Shown here: positions 1 to 9,888 of the stretch, piece after piece
How the letters are laid out: each line of letters opens with the position of its first letter
How positions within the stretch are numbered: the stretch's first letter is position 1
Assembly: GCA_023935145.1 (NCBI GenBank)
Contig: CM043700.1
Location: 69,637,620-69,701,619 of the forward strand
Reading direction: 5' to 3'
Length of the DNA stretch: 64,000 nucleotides
Source: Bretschneidera sinensis
Taxonomy: Eukaryota; Streptophyta; Magnoliopsida; Brassicales; Akaniaceae
Translations under genes and position numbers: made by a program
Notes under the pieces: model-generated
What the model was told of the DNA's origin: nothing
Database searches by the model: none
The model's input: only the letters and a program-made list of their open reading frames with translations

Positions 1-1297
1 GACCTTAGTCCGAGCATATGAGCAACAGTTAAAATGGTGGGGCTTGGAGATATTGGTCCGAGCGTATGAGCAGCACTCAATATGCTCGGCCTTTGAGACA
101 TTGGTCCGAGCGTATGAGCAACACTCAATATGCTTGGCCTTGGAGATAGTTAGTTAAGCGTATGAGGAACAGTCAATATGCTAGGCCATAGAGACATTGG
201 TCCGAGCATATAAACAGCAGTCAATGTGCTCAACCTTGGATATAGTGTGCCGAGCGTATGAGCAACAGTCAATATGCTCGGCCTTGAAGACATTGGGCCG
301 AGCATATGAGTAGCAGTCAATATGCTCGGCCTTGGAGACATTTGGGCCGAGTATATGAACAACAATCAATATGCTCAGCCTTGGAGACATTGGTCCGAGC
401 ATATGAGCAGCAGTCAATACACTCGACCTTGGAGACATTGGTCCAAGTGAATGAGCAGCAGTCAATATGCTCGGCCTTAGAGACATTGGTCTGATAGTAT
501 GAGCAGTAGTCAATATGCTCGGCCTTGGAGATAATGGGCCGAGCGTATGAGCAACAATCAATATGCTCGATTTTTGAGACATTAGGCCGAGCGTATGAGC
601 AATAGTCAATATGCTCGGCCTTGGAGACATTGGGCCGAGCGTATGAGCAGCAGTCAATATGCTCGGCCTTTGAGACATTGGGCAGAGCATATGAGCAGCA
701 GTCAATATACTCAGCCTTGGAGATAGTGGGTCGAGCATATAAGCAACAGTTAATATGCTCGACCTTGGAGGTAGTTAGCCAAGTGTATGAGCAGTAGTTA
801 ATATGCTCAGCCTTGGAGACATTGGTCCGAGCATATGAGCAACAGTCAATATGCTCGACCTTGAAGTTAGTGGGTCGGCCATATGAGCAGCAGTCAATAT
901 GCTCGGCTTTGGAGACATTGAGCCGAGCATATAAGTAACAATCAATATGCTCTGCCTTGGATACATTGGTCCTAGCATATGAGCAACAGTCAATATGCTC
1001 AGCCTTGGAGATAGTGGGTCGAGCATATGAGCAACAGTCAATATGCTCGGCCTTGGAGACATTGGTTCAAGCATATGAGCAGCAGTCAATATGCTTGGCC
1101 TTGGAGATAGTGAGTCTAGTGAATGAGTAGCAGTCAATATGCTCGGCCTTGGAAACATTGGTTGAGCATATGAGCAGCAATCAATATGCTCAACTTTGGA
1201 GACATTGGTCCGAGCATATGAGCAGTAGTCAATATGCTCGGCTTTGGAGACATTGGTCCGAGCATATGAGCAGCAGTCAATATGCTCGGCCTTAGAG
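1..1297. repeat. 48-bp tandem repeat array, about 27 copies
   Basis: A unit of about 48 bp repeats head to tail from the first base. Each copy holds a core like CAATATGCTCGGCCTTGGAG and a GTCCGAGC(A/G)TATGAGCA segment. Copies differ by scattered point changes, mainly transitions, and few indels (one shorter unit near 1160-1170). The array occupies the 3' region of the minus-strand Retand-like element, where Retand elements are known to carry amplified tandem repeats. It starts outside the window, so the full copy number is unknown. Confidence 0.9.
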
Positions 1298-1319
1298 ATC
1301 TTATTTTGAAGTTTTTGGT

Positions 1320-1435
1320 GGACACTTGGGCTCCTGGTCTTCTTGCTCTTGGGTCCAGAAAAACTCCCTGGTGGACTTTGGGCTTCTTGCCTCTTAGGCC
1401 CAGAAAGACGCCCTGGTGGCTTTTTAGGCCTTGAA
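1320..1435. repeat. two-copy imperfect direct repeat next to the 48-bp array
   Basis: Two related segments follow each other. Each contains a TTGGGCT-type start, a CTTCTTGC segment, a GGTCCAGAAA or GGCCCAGAAA segment and a final CCCTGGTGG. Unit length is about 45-50 bp. It is unrelated by eye to the 48-bp unit. No gene is visible between it and the TATA box at 1714. Confidence 0.5.
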
Positions 1436-1699
1436 TAATCTTTTTTTTACTTTTGGGTTACTTTCCGGAACCTTTTATACACGTGGTGTGTTTGGGTAAT
1501 TAATACGTTTGGATGCTCAGAGTAAAAAATGGCAGTGTTCATTACTGTTTGGCTTTCTAGGGGAACGGTACGGTGCCTCGAGTGGGCAAAAACGTCGCGT
1601 CATTGTGACTAGGGGCCCTTGGAGAATGTAAAAGCGACCTCGGGTACTTCGAACATCGCGTTTTCCCAACTGTGGGTTTTAATTCCTTCATTGTTTATC

Positions 1700-1994
1700 A
1701 CGCTCCCCTTCTTATATAAGGGTGATACTTCCTCATTTCTTCTCACTTCATCTCATTTGCATCCTGAGACAAATTTGAGAGCCCTCGGAGTCGGCCAAGA
1801 CTGGAGAGTAAATGTGAGTCTTGAAAACTCGATAAAAAGTTGAGAGTGATCTTTAGTGTTGGGAATTGGGAGGAAGTTCTGGGAATACTTCTACCCAGAG
1901 GGAGGTCGAGGCGTAGGCCGAAAAAGGGTTCTCTTAGTCGAAGTCGAAGCAAATACACAATTTTTTTTTGTGAGTCTTCATTCCTTCATTTACA
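1700..1994 (+). promoter_or_regulatory. putative plus-strand promoter and leader of the antisense ORF
   Basis: A TATA box (CTTATATAAGGG, core 1714-1719) is followed by a pyrimidine-rich stretch (CTTCCTCATTTCTTCTCACTTCATC) and a leader of about 250 bases to the ATG at 1995. The arrangement resembles a plant RNA polymerase II core promoter. No primer-binding site follows, which argues against this being an LTR of a plus-strand element. Transcription is inferred, not shown. Confidence 0.45.
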
Positions 1995-2732
1995 ATGTCT
2001 TCAGTAGATAAACTAATTAGCGGTAGCGACGATAGTAGGAACATATCTAAGGAATTAGAGGAGGCCATGCGCCTATTTTCTAGGGAGGGTGAGTTAGCCG
2101 AGAAGGTGGCCACCCAGGAGAGGCCACTAGCCATGGTCCCTCACCTACCTCGAGAGGAGGAGGAATGGGAAGAGGAAGAAAATTCCTCTTCTAAGGGCGA
2201 GGATGAGGTAGATAGGACCCTCGCCGAGTTGAAGGGTTATATGGTACTTGAGAAAAGTGTTCAATGGTCGTTCACGGCCAACTCTATGCTGAGTATGATG
2301 GGGAAGGAAGAGCTTAAAGTCATAAGGAAGGTGTATCGTATCCCTAAAGAGTACACCCTCAGACAAGCTAGGGTTGGGGAGAAGACCTGTGATACCCTCC
2401 CTAGTTGCGCGTCTTATGAGCTGTGCGTGTACGAGCAGCACATGAAGGCCGAGTTTAGGTTCTCCCCCCACCCTTTCTTCTGTACGGTGCTTAGATACTT
2501 CGACATAGCACTGTGCCAGCAGGTGCCCAACTTAGTGCGCTTGATTAAGGCTTTTATCTGCATCTGCACTAAGGTGGGGGGTCTGATGAACCTTGATGTT
2601 TTTAAGGCTCATTTTCAAATTAATGAGCATAGGCAGACCAGATGGGTGGTCATTAGCTCGAGAGCGAAAAGAGGACTGCTAAAGAAGAAGCCCTTCTCAA
2701 TCAAGAGATGGAAGAACTTCTTCTTCTTCTAG
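1995..2732 (+). CDS. antisense ORF of the Retand-like element, N-terminal part (putative gypsy-type transposon domain)
   Basis: 245 codons from an ATG just after a T-rich stretch. Residues 1-85 are acidic and low-complexity. Residues about 105-205 match my knowledge of the plant putative gypsy-type transposon domain (PF04195): a GE-x-C segment, a Y-x-L-x-VYE-x-H-x-K-A-x-FRF-x-HPF segment, then a hydrophobic stretch ending in C-x-K-x-GG. The frame runs opposite to pol of the surrounding element, which fits the antisense extra ORF of Tat/Retand elements. Function is unknown; it is not a DDE transposase or envelope. The ORF ends in a run of Phe codons, and a frameshift there probably separates it from the coding sequence that continues downstream. 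Confidence 0.65.
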   Translation: MSSVDKLISGSDDSRNISKELEEAMRLFSREGELAEKVATQERPLAMVPHLPREEEEWEEEENSSSKGEDEVDRTLAELKGYMVLEKSVQWSFTANSMLSMMGKEELKVIRKVYRIPKEYTLRQARVGEKTCDTLPSCASYELCVYEQHMKAEFRFSPHPFFCTVLRYFDIALCQQVPNLVRLIKAFICICTKVGGLMNLDVFKAHFQINEHRQTRWVVISSRAKRGLLKKKPFSIKRWKNFFFF

Positions 2733-2768
2733 AGCGAGAGGAGCTTCTAAGTCCCCCTCAGCTGGAGT

Positions 2769-3750
2769 TTGGAGTATGCAGGTAAGTGTAAAAAGCCACA
2801 TCTCCTGCACCGTGAGCAAGAGATGGTAAGGGCCATGGTGGCCGCACCCATGGACGTGGACATTTTGTACGATAACGAAGAGTTGATCAGGCGTGGGCTA
2901 TGTCTCAGCTACCCCGAGAAGAGCATAGAGTGCGGTAATCTTGGCGTTCATCTTTTTTTTTTTAAGCCCATTTTGTTTCACTTCGTATTTTGCTTTATTT
3001 TTGTTTTATTTACTTTGTACTTGCACTTTGTTTTTCTCATTTTACGTAGAGATGGAATCGGTTGTTATGGCCAGGGAACGGGCGAGGAAGACTGCCCTGG
3101 AGAAAAAAACGGGAGGTCGGGGAAAAGTAGTCGGTACCGGCCCAACCTTCGAGGAAGAGGCTACGAACGTCCTCCTCGGTTCCCATCGAGGTGGAAAGCC
3201 TTTTTGAGCCCTCCCCCGAGCCAAGAGTGGCAAGCTCATTTTTGAACAAGCTCAGGCCCCACCTTCATCCCATGGTGGCCCTTCCATTGCTGCAGCCTTC
3301 ATGCCTAAATAGGCATTGAAGGTTGATGAATCCGTTTTCGTCCATCCCTGGGTGGCTCGGGAGCATCTTGTTTTGGGTATTCCACCTCGAGATATACTCG
3401 AGCTGTCCCGAAAGCCCATTGAGGGACTCTGTTCAGTGACTGAGGCTTTAACTTCACTGGTAAAGGTTTTCACCTATTTCTTTTATCCCTTTTTTTTATT
3501 TCTAGTTTAGTAACTGGTTCCTTTCATTTCAGCCTGGTGTGCTCCTCAAGGTCTTGTTGCGCAGATGTCTGGACACTACCTAGAAGTTAAGCTGGTGCCA
3601 GCAACGATTGGATGAGAGTGGCGAGCTCGTTCGGCAGTTGCAGGCATCCTTAGAGGGGGCTGAGCAAGCCATGACAGAGATGGAGGCTGCAGAGAGGGAG
3701 GCTGCAGTTGCCTCAAAGCAGCGAGTGACAGCAGGCCGTCAGTTTTAGGT
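2769..3750 (+). pseudogene. antisense ORF, middle part with two intron-like segments
   Basis: Open segments at 2769-2934, 3050-3207 and 3316-3459 are joined by intervals that look like plant introns. Interval 2935-3049 starts GTAATC, is T-rich and ends TTACGTAG. Removing it keeps the frame open, with one base of the split codon before it and two after. Interval 3460-3532 starts GTAAAGG and ends TTTCATTTCAG, and splits between codons. Segment 3645-3749 encodes an Ala/Glu-rich coiled coil and stops at TAG. A Lys/Arg-rich basic patch lies at 3061-3130. The region has at least two frame breaks (near 2732-2769 and 3207-3316), so this copy is broken. Confidence 0.5.
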
Positions 3751-4215
3751 TCCTTACGCGACCATGTTTTCTCTTTGGGTAAACTTGTCCGATTTAATCC
3801 TAGTCTAACTCGAATTTTGGATTGAAATGGATTTGGTTTTGAGTTGAAATTTATTTGATTCTTGATCCAATCCGTGATTTCTGAACTTTAATTTAATTAT
3901 CTATAATAATAATAATTATTTAATAATTTTAATTTATATATAATTTTTGAATTTTTAAAAAGTTATTAAATTTGGAATAATTTAATGTAATGATTTTGCT
4001 ATTAAAAATATGATGCTTATAATTTTTTTTTGAAATATTTAGTATATGATATTAAAAAAAACTTTAAGAATTTAATCTGATCCAATTCAATCAAACTTGT
4101 TTAAATATGTTTTAATTTCAGAAATCAATTTCAACCCAATTCGAGTTTTTGTATATTAGATTAGAATTATGATTTATGTGATTTGTCACGATTTGGGTTA
4201 TAATTGTTTAATTTA

Positions 4216-4265
<50 letters not shown>

Positions 4266-4719
4266 CCAAGCAATATCAAAAGTTATATGAATCCTTGGCA
4301 AGTTTAAATGGTGACAAGTGATTGAGAATTTTCATTGAAAAGCATTGTGGATTAACGAAATCAGTTGAATAACAAATTTTGAATAATGAAATAATAACCA
4401 CATAAACCTATAGTGTTCTTATCAAACTATCTTTCGTTTCAAAGAGATTACTTTTAAAAAAGATAATTTTTTTTTATAGAAACTTACTTTATATTTAATG
4501 TCGCGTCATTTATTTATTTATTGTTTAAGAAATTACATTTTCCTAATTTGATCGTCTTTGGTTAGACAGAATGCTATATCAATAGATGAAAAAAAAATGA
4601 AAATACGCAAATGTCCTCACATATAATAGTATAAGACAGGGAGATAAACCATTTTCCTCAAATCTGAAAATGCATCTAAATATGTGTGTCGTATTATCTT
4701 GCTCTCATCCCTCCTGCGG
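3751..4719. repeat. AT-rich insertion with foldback arms and a (TA)n tract, inside the antisense ORF
   Basis: The base composition switches abruptly from mixed coding sequence to strongly AT-rich and switches back at about 4700. Bases 3689-3726 and 4720-4757 form a 38-bp direct repeat with three mismatches, flanking the insert. Inside, 3780-3890 and the reverse complement of 4085-4200 are recognisably similar (both contain CTCGAATT...GATTGAAAT-like text), giving imperfect foldback arms. A (TA)n run lies at 4217-4260. This suggests a MITE-like or foldback insertion, but no clean terminal inverted repeats with a short TSD were found. Confidence 0.45.
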
Positions 4720-4956
4720 GCAGAGAGGGAGGTTGTAGTTGCCTCGAAGCAGCGAGTCAATAAAGAGGTCACCGAGGCTACTAGGAGGGTCGTGGAGGAG
4801 GCTGGGCATCAGTTCTTCGATGGCTTCTCCGAAGCCAAGAGGAAAGCTGAGGCCCTATTCCTCGAGGTTGACTTATTGGGTCTAGACCTGGGCGGCTCTA
4901 AGGATGACGAGGGAGTCAAGGCCGAGGAGGTTACTACGGGGGACGTCGCCCTTTAA
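4684..4956 (+). CDS. antisense ORF, C-terminal coiled-coil part
   Basis: Open frame of 90 codons ending TAA at 4954-4956. It encodes an Ala/Glu/Arg-rich helix, then a segment with a F-x-x-G-F-x-E-A-x-x-K-A motif and a D-L-x-x-L-D-L-G element. In plant proteins with the PF04195 domain, the C terminus commonly has this coiled coil followed by an L-D-x-L-D-type acidic end, so this is the natural 3' end of the ORF that starts at 1995. It is separated from the rest by an AT-rich insertion. About 30 bases after the stop the DNA becomes T-rich with TTGTATTCTAAGG and an AATGAAAA segment, a plausible polyadenylation region. Confidence 0.5.
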   Translation: MCRIILLSSLLRAEREVVVASKQRVNKEVTEATRRVVEEAGHQFFDGFSEAKRKAEALFLEVDLLGLDLGGSKDDEGVKAEEVTTGDVAL

Positions 4957-5129
4957 GATTTTACTTTTTGCTCTTTTTCCTTCTTTTTGTATTCTAAGGC
5001 CAAAAGTGCCTTTGTAAGCTCGTTTTTTGGCAACTTAATGAAAATCCGATTTCTTCTTAACTTGCCGATTCTTATTACAATCATACTTTCAATATTCCAA
5101 CTTTAGTCAACCGGTGTGCTTTGCGTACT

Positions 5130-6250
5130 GCCTTGTAGGCATGCGTTACTGGTAGAATTAACAGAGGTTTTCAGCATTCTAAGTGCGAGAAACATGTTTT
5201 CCAGGTGCTGGATCGACACAACCTTTTAATGCGATACGGGCCTTCCCAGTTCGGGACTAGTTTCCCTGTTTCTTGGGGGTGAGATACTTCGCTCTTTTGT
5301 AGGACAAGGTCGTGTAATTTGAATTTTTTGCTTCAGACTCAAGAGTTGTAGTATTTGGCGGCCCTTTGCTAATACGCAGCTAACCAGATCTAGGCTTTAT
5401 CTCGAGCTTTGTCGATAAGATTAGCATTCATTCGTAGGGCTTCTTCATTGCTGCTTCTTTCAAAACTCTGCACTCGTAGCTAAGGCACCCTGATTTCCAA
5501 GGGGATGACTGCTTCGGAAGCGTAGGCCATGAAAAAGGGGGTTTCCCCAATGGGTTTGTTCGGGCGGTGGTCCGATATGCCCAGAGCACGTTCAGCAAGT
5601 GATTGGTCCACTGTCCGTCTGCTTCATCTAATCTCTTTTTGATGCCTTACAAAAGCATTCTGTTGGTTACTTCGGCCTGCCCATTGGCTTGTGGATACCT
5701 GACACAAGAGAAGCGGATTTTGATATGCAGTTTTTCATAGAACACTTTGTATCAAGCACTATTAAATTGTTTGCCGTTGTTCGTCACCAGTATATGGGGA
5801 ATACCGAAATGACACACTATAGACTTCCAGATGAAGCTCTGAGCCTGGTGGTCAGTTATGCTGACCAATGGTTCAACCTCTACCCACTTAATGAACTAGT
5901 CTATCGCCACAATGAGGTACTTCTATTGGCTGGGCGCTCTGGTGAAGGAGCTGGGAGGTCCATCCCCCACATGGCAAAGGAGAGCGGGCTAGTGATTAAG
6001 GTAAGAAGATTTGTCGGTCGATGGTATACTGAAGAGTATTGTTGACAACTCTTGCACTTTTTGACTAATTTCATGGCTTCTCTTCGCATACTGAGCCAGT
6101 AGTAGCCTTGCCGAAGAATTTTGAAGGCAAGGGCTTGGCTCAGAGGTGGTTTCCACAGATTCCTTCGTGAACTTCCCGAAGGGCATAGTTGGCCTCAGTG
6201 GGCCTTAGGCACTTTAGATAGGGCATCGTGAGGCCTCTCCTGTATAATTG
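5130..6250 (-). pseudogene. integrase of the Retand-like element (broken)
   Basis: Read on the minus strand, the region opens with a His-His-Cys-Cys zinc-binding N terminus (HEGICGNH near 6150, CKSCQ near 6045). It continues with the WGMDL segment, the F-x-K-W-V-E-x-E-P-L block, a VTNNGKQF block, a Q-A-N-G-Q-A-E block carrying the catalytic Glu, the A-Y-R-T-T-A-R-T-N block, and a C-terminal NWEGPYRIKR piece near 5245. The second catalytic Asp (normally TDNG) is Asn. Stops and frame changes occur near 5900 and 5740, so the enzyme is inactive. Order and motifs fit the Tat lineage. Confidence 0.75.
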
Positions 6251-7292
6251 GTCGTCTATGATCGTATACCGTGATGCTTGGGAGATGATCTTTCTAGCTT
6301 CACCTCTTCGCTCAGGGAGCTGGCCATCCTGCAAATATAAGAGGATTAGATCAACCCAAGTTTTTTCTTCGATCACAGGCAGTACGAGGATCTCCTTGAT
6401 GCTTGGGGCAACGAGTGTTTCGAGGTAGCTTGTTCGTGTGGGCTCTGGCTGGCGAGAGGAGGTGAGTCGAGCTAGGGAATCAAGCTTTGAATTTTTTGCC
6501 CGTGTTACTTGGTTTATCCGGAATACTTTAAACTTAGCGGCGAGTTCTTTGGCCTTATCCAGGTAACGAGTAATCTTATCTCCTCGGGGTTCAAATTTTC
6601 TATTGATCAGGTTCACTACCAGCTGTGAGCCGTTGTACACGTCCAGGGCATCGACGGATATTGCTTTGGGGTGTCGCGTACTCAGCTTCATTGTTGGAGG
6701 CAATGAATTCGGACCTTAAGGTGTACTCAATGGTGAAACCATCCGGGCTGAACAGGATGAACCCAGCATTGCTTTCGATGCTGTTGCAGGAACCGTCAAC
6801 ATGGAAAGTCCACTGTGGGCCCGGTTCGACCACGTCGAGGTCCGGGGTAGGATCTATTTTTCCTTGGAGTGTTGTTTCCATGATAAAATCTATGAAGGCC
6901 TGAGCCTTGATGGCTTTGTAGGGATGATATCGGATGTCGAACTCACCGAGCTCTATAGACCACTTGACCATCTTCCCTAAGGCATCTGGTTTATGGAGTA
7001 CTTGTCTCAGTGGTTGATCAGTTAGGAGGACAATGGTGTGCTTTTGAAAGTACAGCCAGAGTTTTCGAGCAGTGATTAGGAGGGCGTACTCCATTTTTTC
7101 CACAGAGAGATACCGTGTTTCCACATCGTGGAGGGTCTTGCTCACATAGTACACGGGTTTCTGGACACCTACTTCCTCTCGGATTAGGACAGAGGCTACT
7201 ACTTCCTGTCCAACCTATAGGTATAAGAAGAGTTCTTCATTGGTGAGGGGTTTGGTCAGAAGAAGGGGTGAGCCCAAATATTCTTTCAGCTC
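6251..7292 (-). pseudogene. RNase H and second (archaeal-type) RNase H of the Retand-like element
   Basis: On the minus strand, 7190-6905 encodes the standard Ty3/gypsy RNase H (VYYVSKTLHDVETRY, LLTDQPLRQVL, KWSIELGEFDI motifs). 6830-6440 encodes the additional plant RNase H typical of Tat and Athila elements: a W-T-F-H-V-D-G-S motif near 6810, SNNEAEY near 6690, then DVYNGSQLVVN near 6630. A frameshift with loss of several codons lies at about 6670-6690. The linker to integrase follows. At 7293 the frame is cut by Sirevirus A, and the upstream RT resumes at 23922. An in-frame stop lies near 7215. Confidence 0.75.
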
Positions 7293-8457
7293 TGTTGACC
7301 CTTATCTAAATTTTAATAATGATAAAACACTACTCTAATTGTACTAACAGTTTTATCTAAGTGTTTAAACAATAAAAGCTTTTAGCAAATAATCAAGATG
7401 CAAGAACTCAACCCGAATCAAACACTGAGTCAAGACAGAAGATATAGTATAGGCATTAAGGTATTGAAACAAACTGTAAATCTCTTCTGTTCAAGTAAGT
7501 AGCTTGTCTTATGGCTCTTTTTATAAAAGAATTTTGACAAACATAATTATTCAAACTCTTCTAAGTCAAAAACACTTTGAAACATAAAAAACTGGGTTGA
7601 AGGGCAACCCAGTCGACTAGCTCCTTATACCAGTCGACTGAGATATGGGACAGAATGTCCCCAGTCGACTGGGTGATCTATACCAGTCGACTGGCAATTT
7701 GGACAGTGAGTTCCCAGTCGACTGGTGCTTAGGACCCAATCGGCTGGTACTCTCCCACAGCCTAAAAGTGAACTTTTTCACTTGACCCAGTCGACTGGTA
7801 CTAAGACCCAGTCGATTGGTAATTTAAAAAATATGACCGTTTGAGATGCCAGACTTGAGCATTTAATGCACTAAACCTACCAAGTCAGTGTCTAACGGCC
7901 ATATTAATTCAAGGCTATATAAACCCACTTCAATGAGCATTTAAAAACACAAGAATACACATTCAATCTATAGTTTGCTCATTAATACTCAAAAGCTTTG
8001 AAAAATTTATTGTTGAGCTATTCTTCAAACTCTTCTTTGAAATAGAGATATTGTTCATTTGTAAAAGCATTCATTGTTATCTCTCTATCATTTACTTTAT
8101 AGCAACTCATATTTATTGTAAAGGGATTAACTTCCGCAAGGAAGAGATTAGCTTTCAAGAGGAAATGATTGTTTGTAAGGTTTGTACAACACCCGTGAAG
8201 TTGTACGACTAAAAGTTTTAGTGGATCACTTCAAGGAGGTTCCTTGAAGAGAGTGAACATAGTGTCGGAACGAATCCGATATTGTCGAACTACTATAAAC
8301 TGAGTTTGTATTTTCTCTTCCTTAAACTCTTTTACTTAAAGCACATTACTTATTTATATGCTTGTGCATTTAACTGTTTTTATAAACTTGCAAGCAATTA
8401 GCAAAAGTTTTTAAAAACCAATTCACCCCCCCTGTTGGGTTGAAACCTCATTCTACA
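7293..8457 (+). repeat. 5' LTR of Sirevirus A
   Basis: Begins TGTTGACCC and ends TTCTACA; the 3' copy is 22757-23921. It contains eight palindrome copies (CCCAGTCGACTGG and variants) between 7608 and 7830, then a TATA box (TATATAAACC, 7916). An R/U5-like region follows. The equal length of both LTRs (constant offset of 15464) shows few or balanced indels since insertion. Confidence 0.9.
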
Positions 8458-8458
8458 A

Positions 8459-8472
8459 TTGGTATCAAAGCC
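8459..8472 (+). other. primer-binding site of Sirevirus A
   Basis: TTGGTATCAAAGCC follows the 5' LTR by one base. It is one change away from the initiator tRNA-Met complement TGGTATCAGAGC used by most plant copia elements. Confidence 0.75.
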
Positions 8473-8512
8473 TCGTTCTCAATTTCATGCTTAAAATCCT
8501 TGAGTTGATCTG

Positions 8513-9885
8513 ATGGCATCAAATAGCTATTCTGAGGGACATTCCTACACTAGGCCTCCCTTGTTCAATGGCTCCAAGTACAATTATTGGCAAAACAGGA
8601 TGCAAATCTTTGTCGAATTACAAGATTATAATCTATAGAGAGTCATTGAGGAAGGACCTAGAATTCCTACAAAGGAAATAACTATTGGAGAAATCAATCA
8701 TACAATGCCTAAACTCAAAACTGAGTTCAATGATGAGGATTGTAGAATGATGTCTCTAAATAGTAGAGCCACAAGTATTTTACATTGTGCTTTAGATATT
8801 TTTGAATATAATAAAATCTCCGCATGTGTGTCGGGCTAAGGAGATTTGGGATAAATTGCAAGTTACATATAAAGGAATTAGCGAAGTTAAAAAATCAAAA
8901 ATCTATATGCTAGTGTGCGAGTATGAATCTTTCAAAATGTCTCCTAACGAAACAATTTCTCAAATGCACTCACGTTTCACAACTATTGTTAACAGTTTGA
9001 AGCTTCTTGGTAGGAACATTGAGGAGTTTGAACTAACAAGAAAAATCTTAAGATCTTTGCCACCCACTTGGAAAGCAAAGAAGACGACCATCACGGAGGC
9101 CAAAGATCTCGAAAAACTTGATGTCGAAACACTTCTCGGATCACTATTGGCATACGAGATGGAAGAAATGAATCTCATTGTCAATGATGATGAGAAGAAG
9201 AATAAGGTGATTACTCTTAAAGCCTCTATGAGAAACAAAGAAGAAGAAATAGAAGAAGAGGTGGAGAGTAGTGAAGAAGATGGTGAGATGGCTTTAATCA
9301 CCAAACAGTTTCACAAATTCTTGAAGAAAAGCAATGAACCATATATAAAGGATCTCACTTCAAAAAGGGAACCACTTGTGTGCTATGGCTGCAAAAAGCC
9401 CGGTCACATCAAAGCCGATTGTATAGCAACAAGCAAACCATATAAAAGCTTTAAAAAGAAAGCTATGATTGCAACCACTTAGAGTGATGACGAAGAAGAA
9501 GACTCCTTGGATAAAGAGATCGGATACAAGGAGATTTTCAACCTATGTCTTATGGAAATCGATGACAAAAATGAGGTATCGAATTCTTCCCTTTCTAAAA
9601 ATAACATTATTAGTATTAGTGAACAATTAATAGAAGTTATAAATGAAATACATGAAGAATTGAAGAAATTTGATTCTAGGAACACTATTCTCAAAAAGGA
9701 GGTGTCATCTCTTTCTAAAGAGATGGAAGGCTTAAAAAGGAAAAAGAAAAACTATCTTCCTTGCTTTATGATTCTTCTTAAGATTTTCTTAAAGATGAAA
9801 ATGAAAACTTAAAGAATAAGATAATAGAATTGAATGACACTATATCTAGACTTATGCTTGGAAAAGAAAAGCTAGATGAAGTGCT
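8513..9885 (+). pseudogene. gag of Sirevirus A (capsid/nucleocapsid region, broken)
   Basis: The ATG at 8513 starts a gag with the copia YWQNRMQIF segment. An in-frame TAG lies near 8637 and a frameshift near 8820-8835; from about 8836 the frame 8802-9482 is open. It holds the copia gag core (KEIWDKL, FKMSPNETISQMHSRF, LTRKILRSLPPTWK), an acidic hinge and a zinc knuckle CYGCKKPGHIKADC (C-x2-C-x4-H-x4-C) near 9380-9421. TAG at 9481 interrupts the link to an acidic, coiled-coil segment (9507-9812, heptads around KKEVSSLSKEMEGL). The long gag with a C-terminal coiled coil is usual for Sireviruses. Confidence 0.8.
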
Positions 9886-9888
9886 ATC

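Noticed and set aside
1..1297. Possible CRISPR-like array because of regular repeats
   Set aside because: Repeats are contiguous with no unique spacers, and the context is plant retrotransposon DNA.
150..1325. Long overlapping ORFs on both strands with 16-residue peptide repeats
   Set aside because: They are explained by a tandem array with a unit length divisible by three. Peptides are repeat translations without domain features, and frames break where the unit length slips.
3751..4719. Complete DNA transposon
   Set aside because: No transposase frame and no clear terminal inverted repeats with a short target duplication were found.
1995..4956. Host gene for the PF04195-like protein
   Set aside because: It lies between pol and the 3' tandem repeats of the Retand-like element in the known antisense-ORF position, so it is more likely part of the element.
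7600..7830. SalI-site clusters as cloning or assembly artefact
   Set aside because: Copies vary in sequence and spacing, occur in both LTRs and in a second Sirevirus, and show mutational decay.
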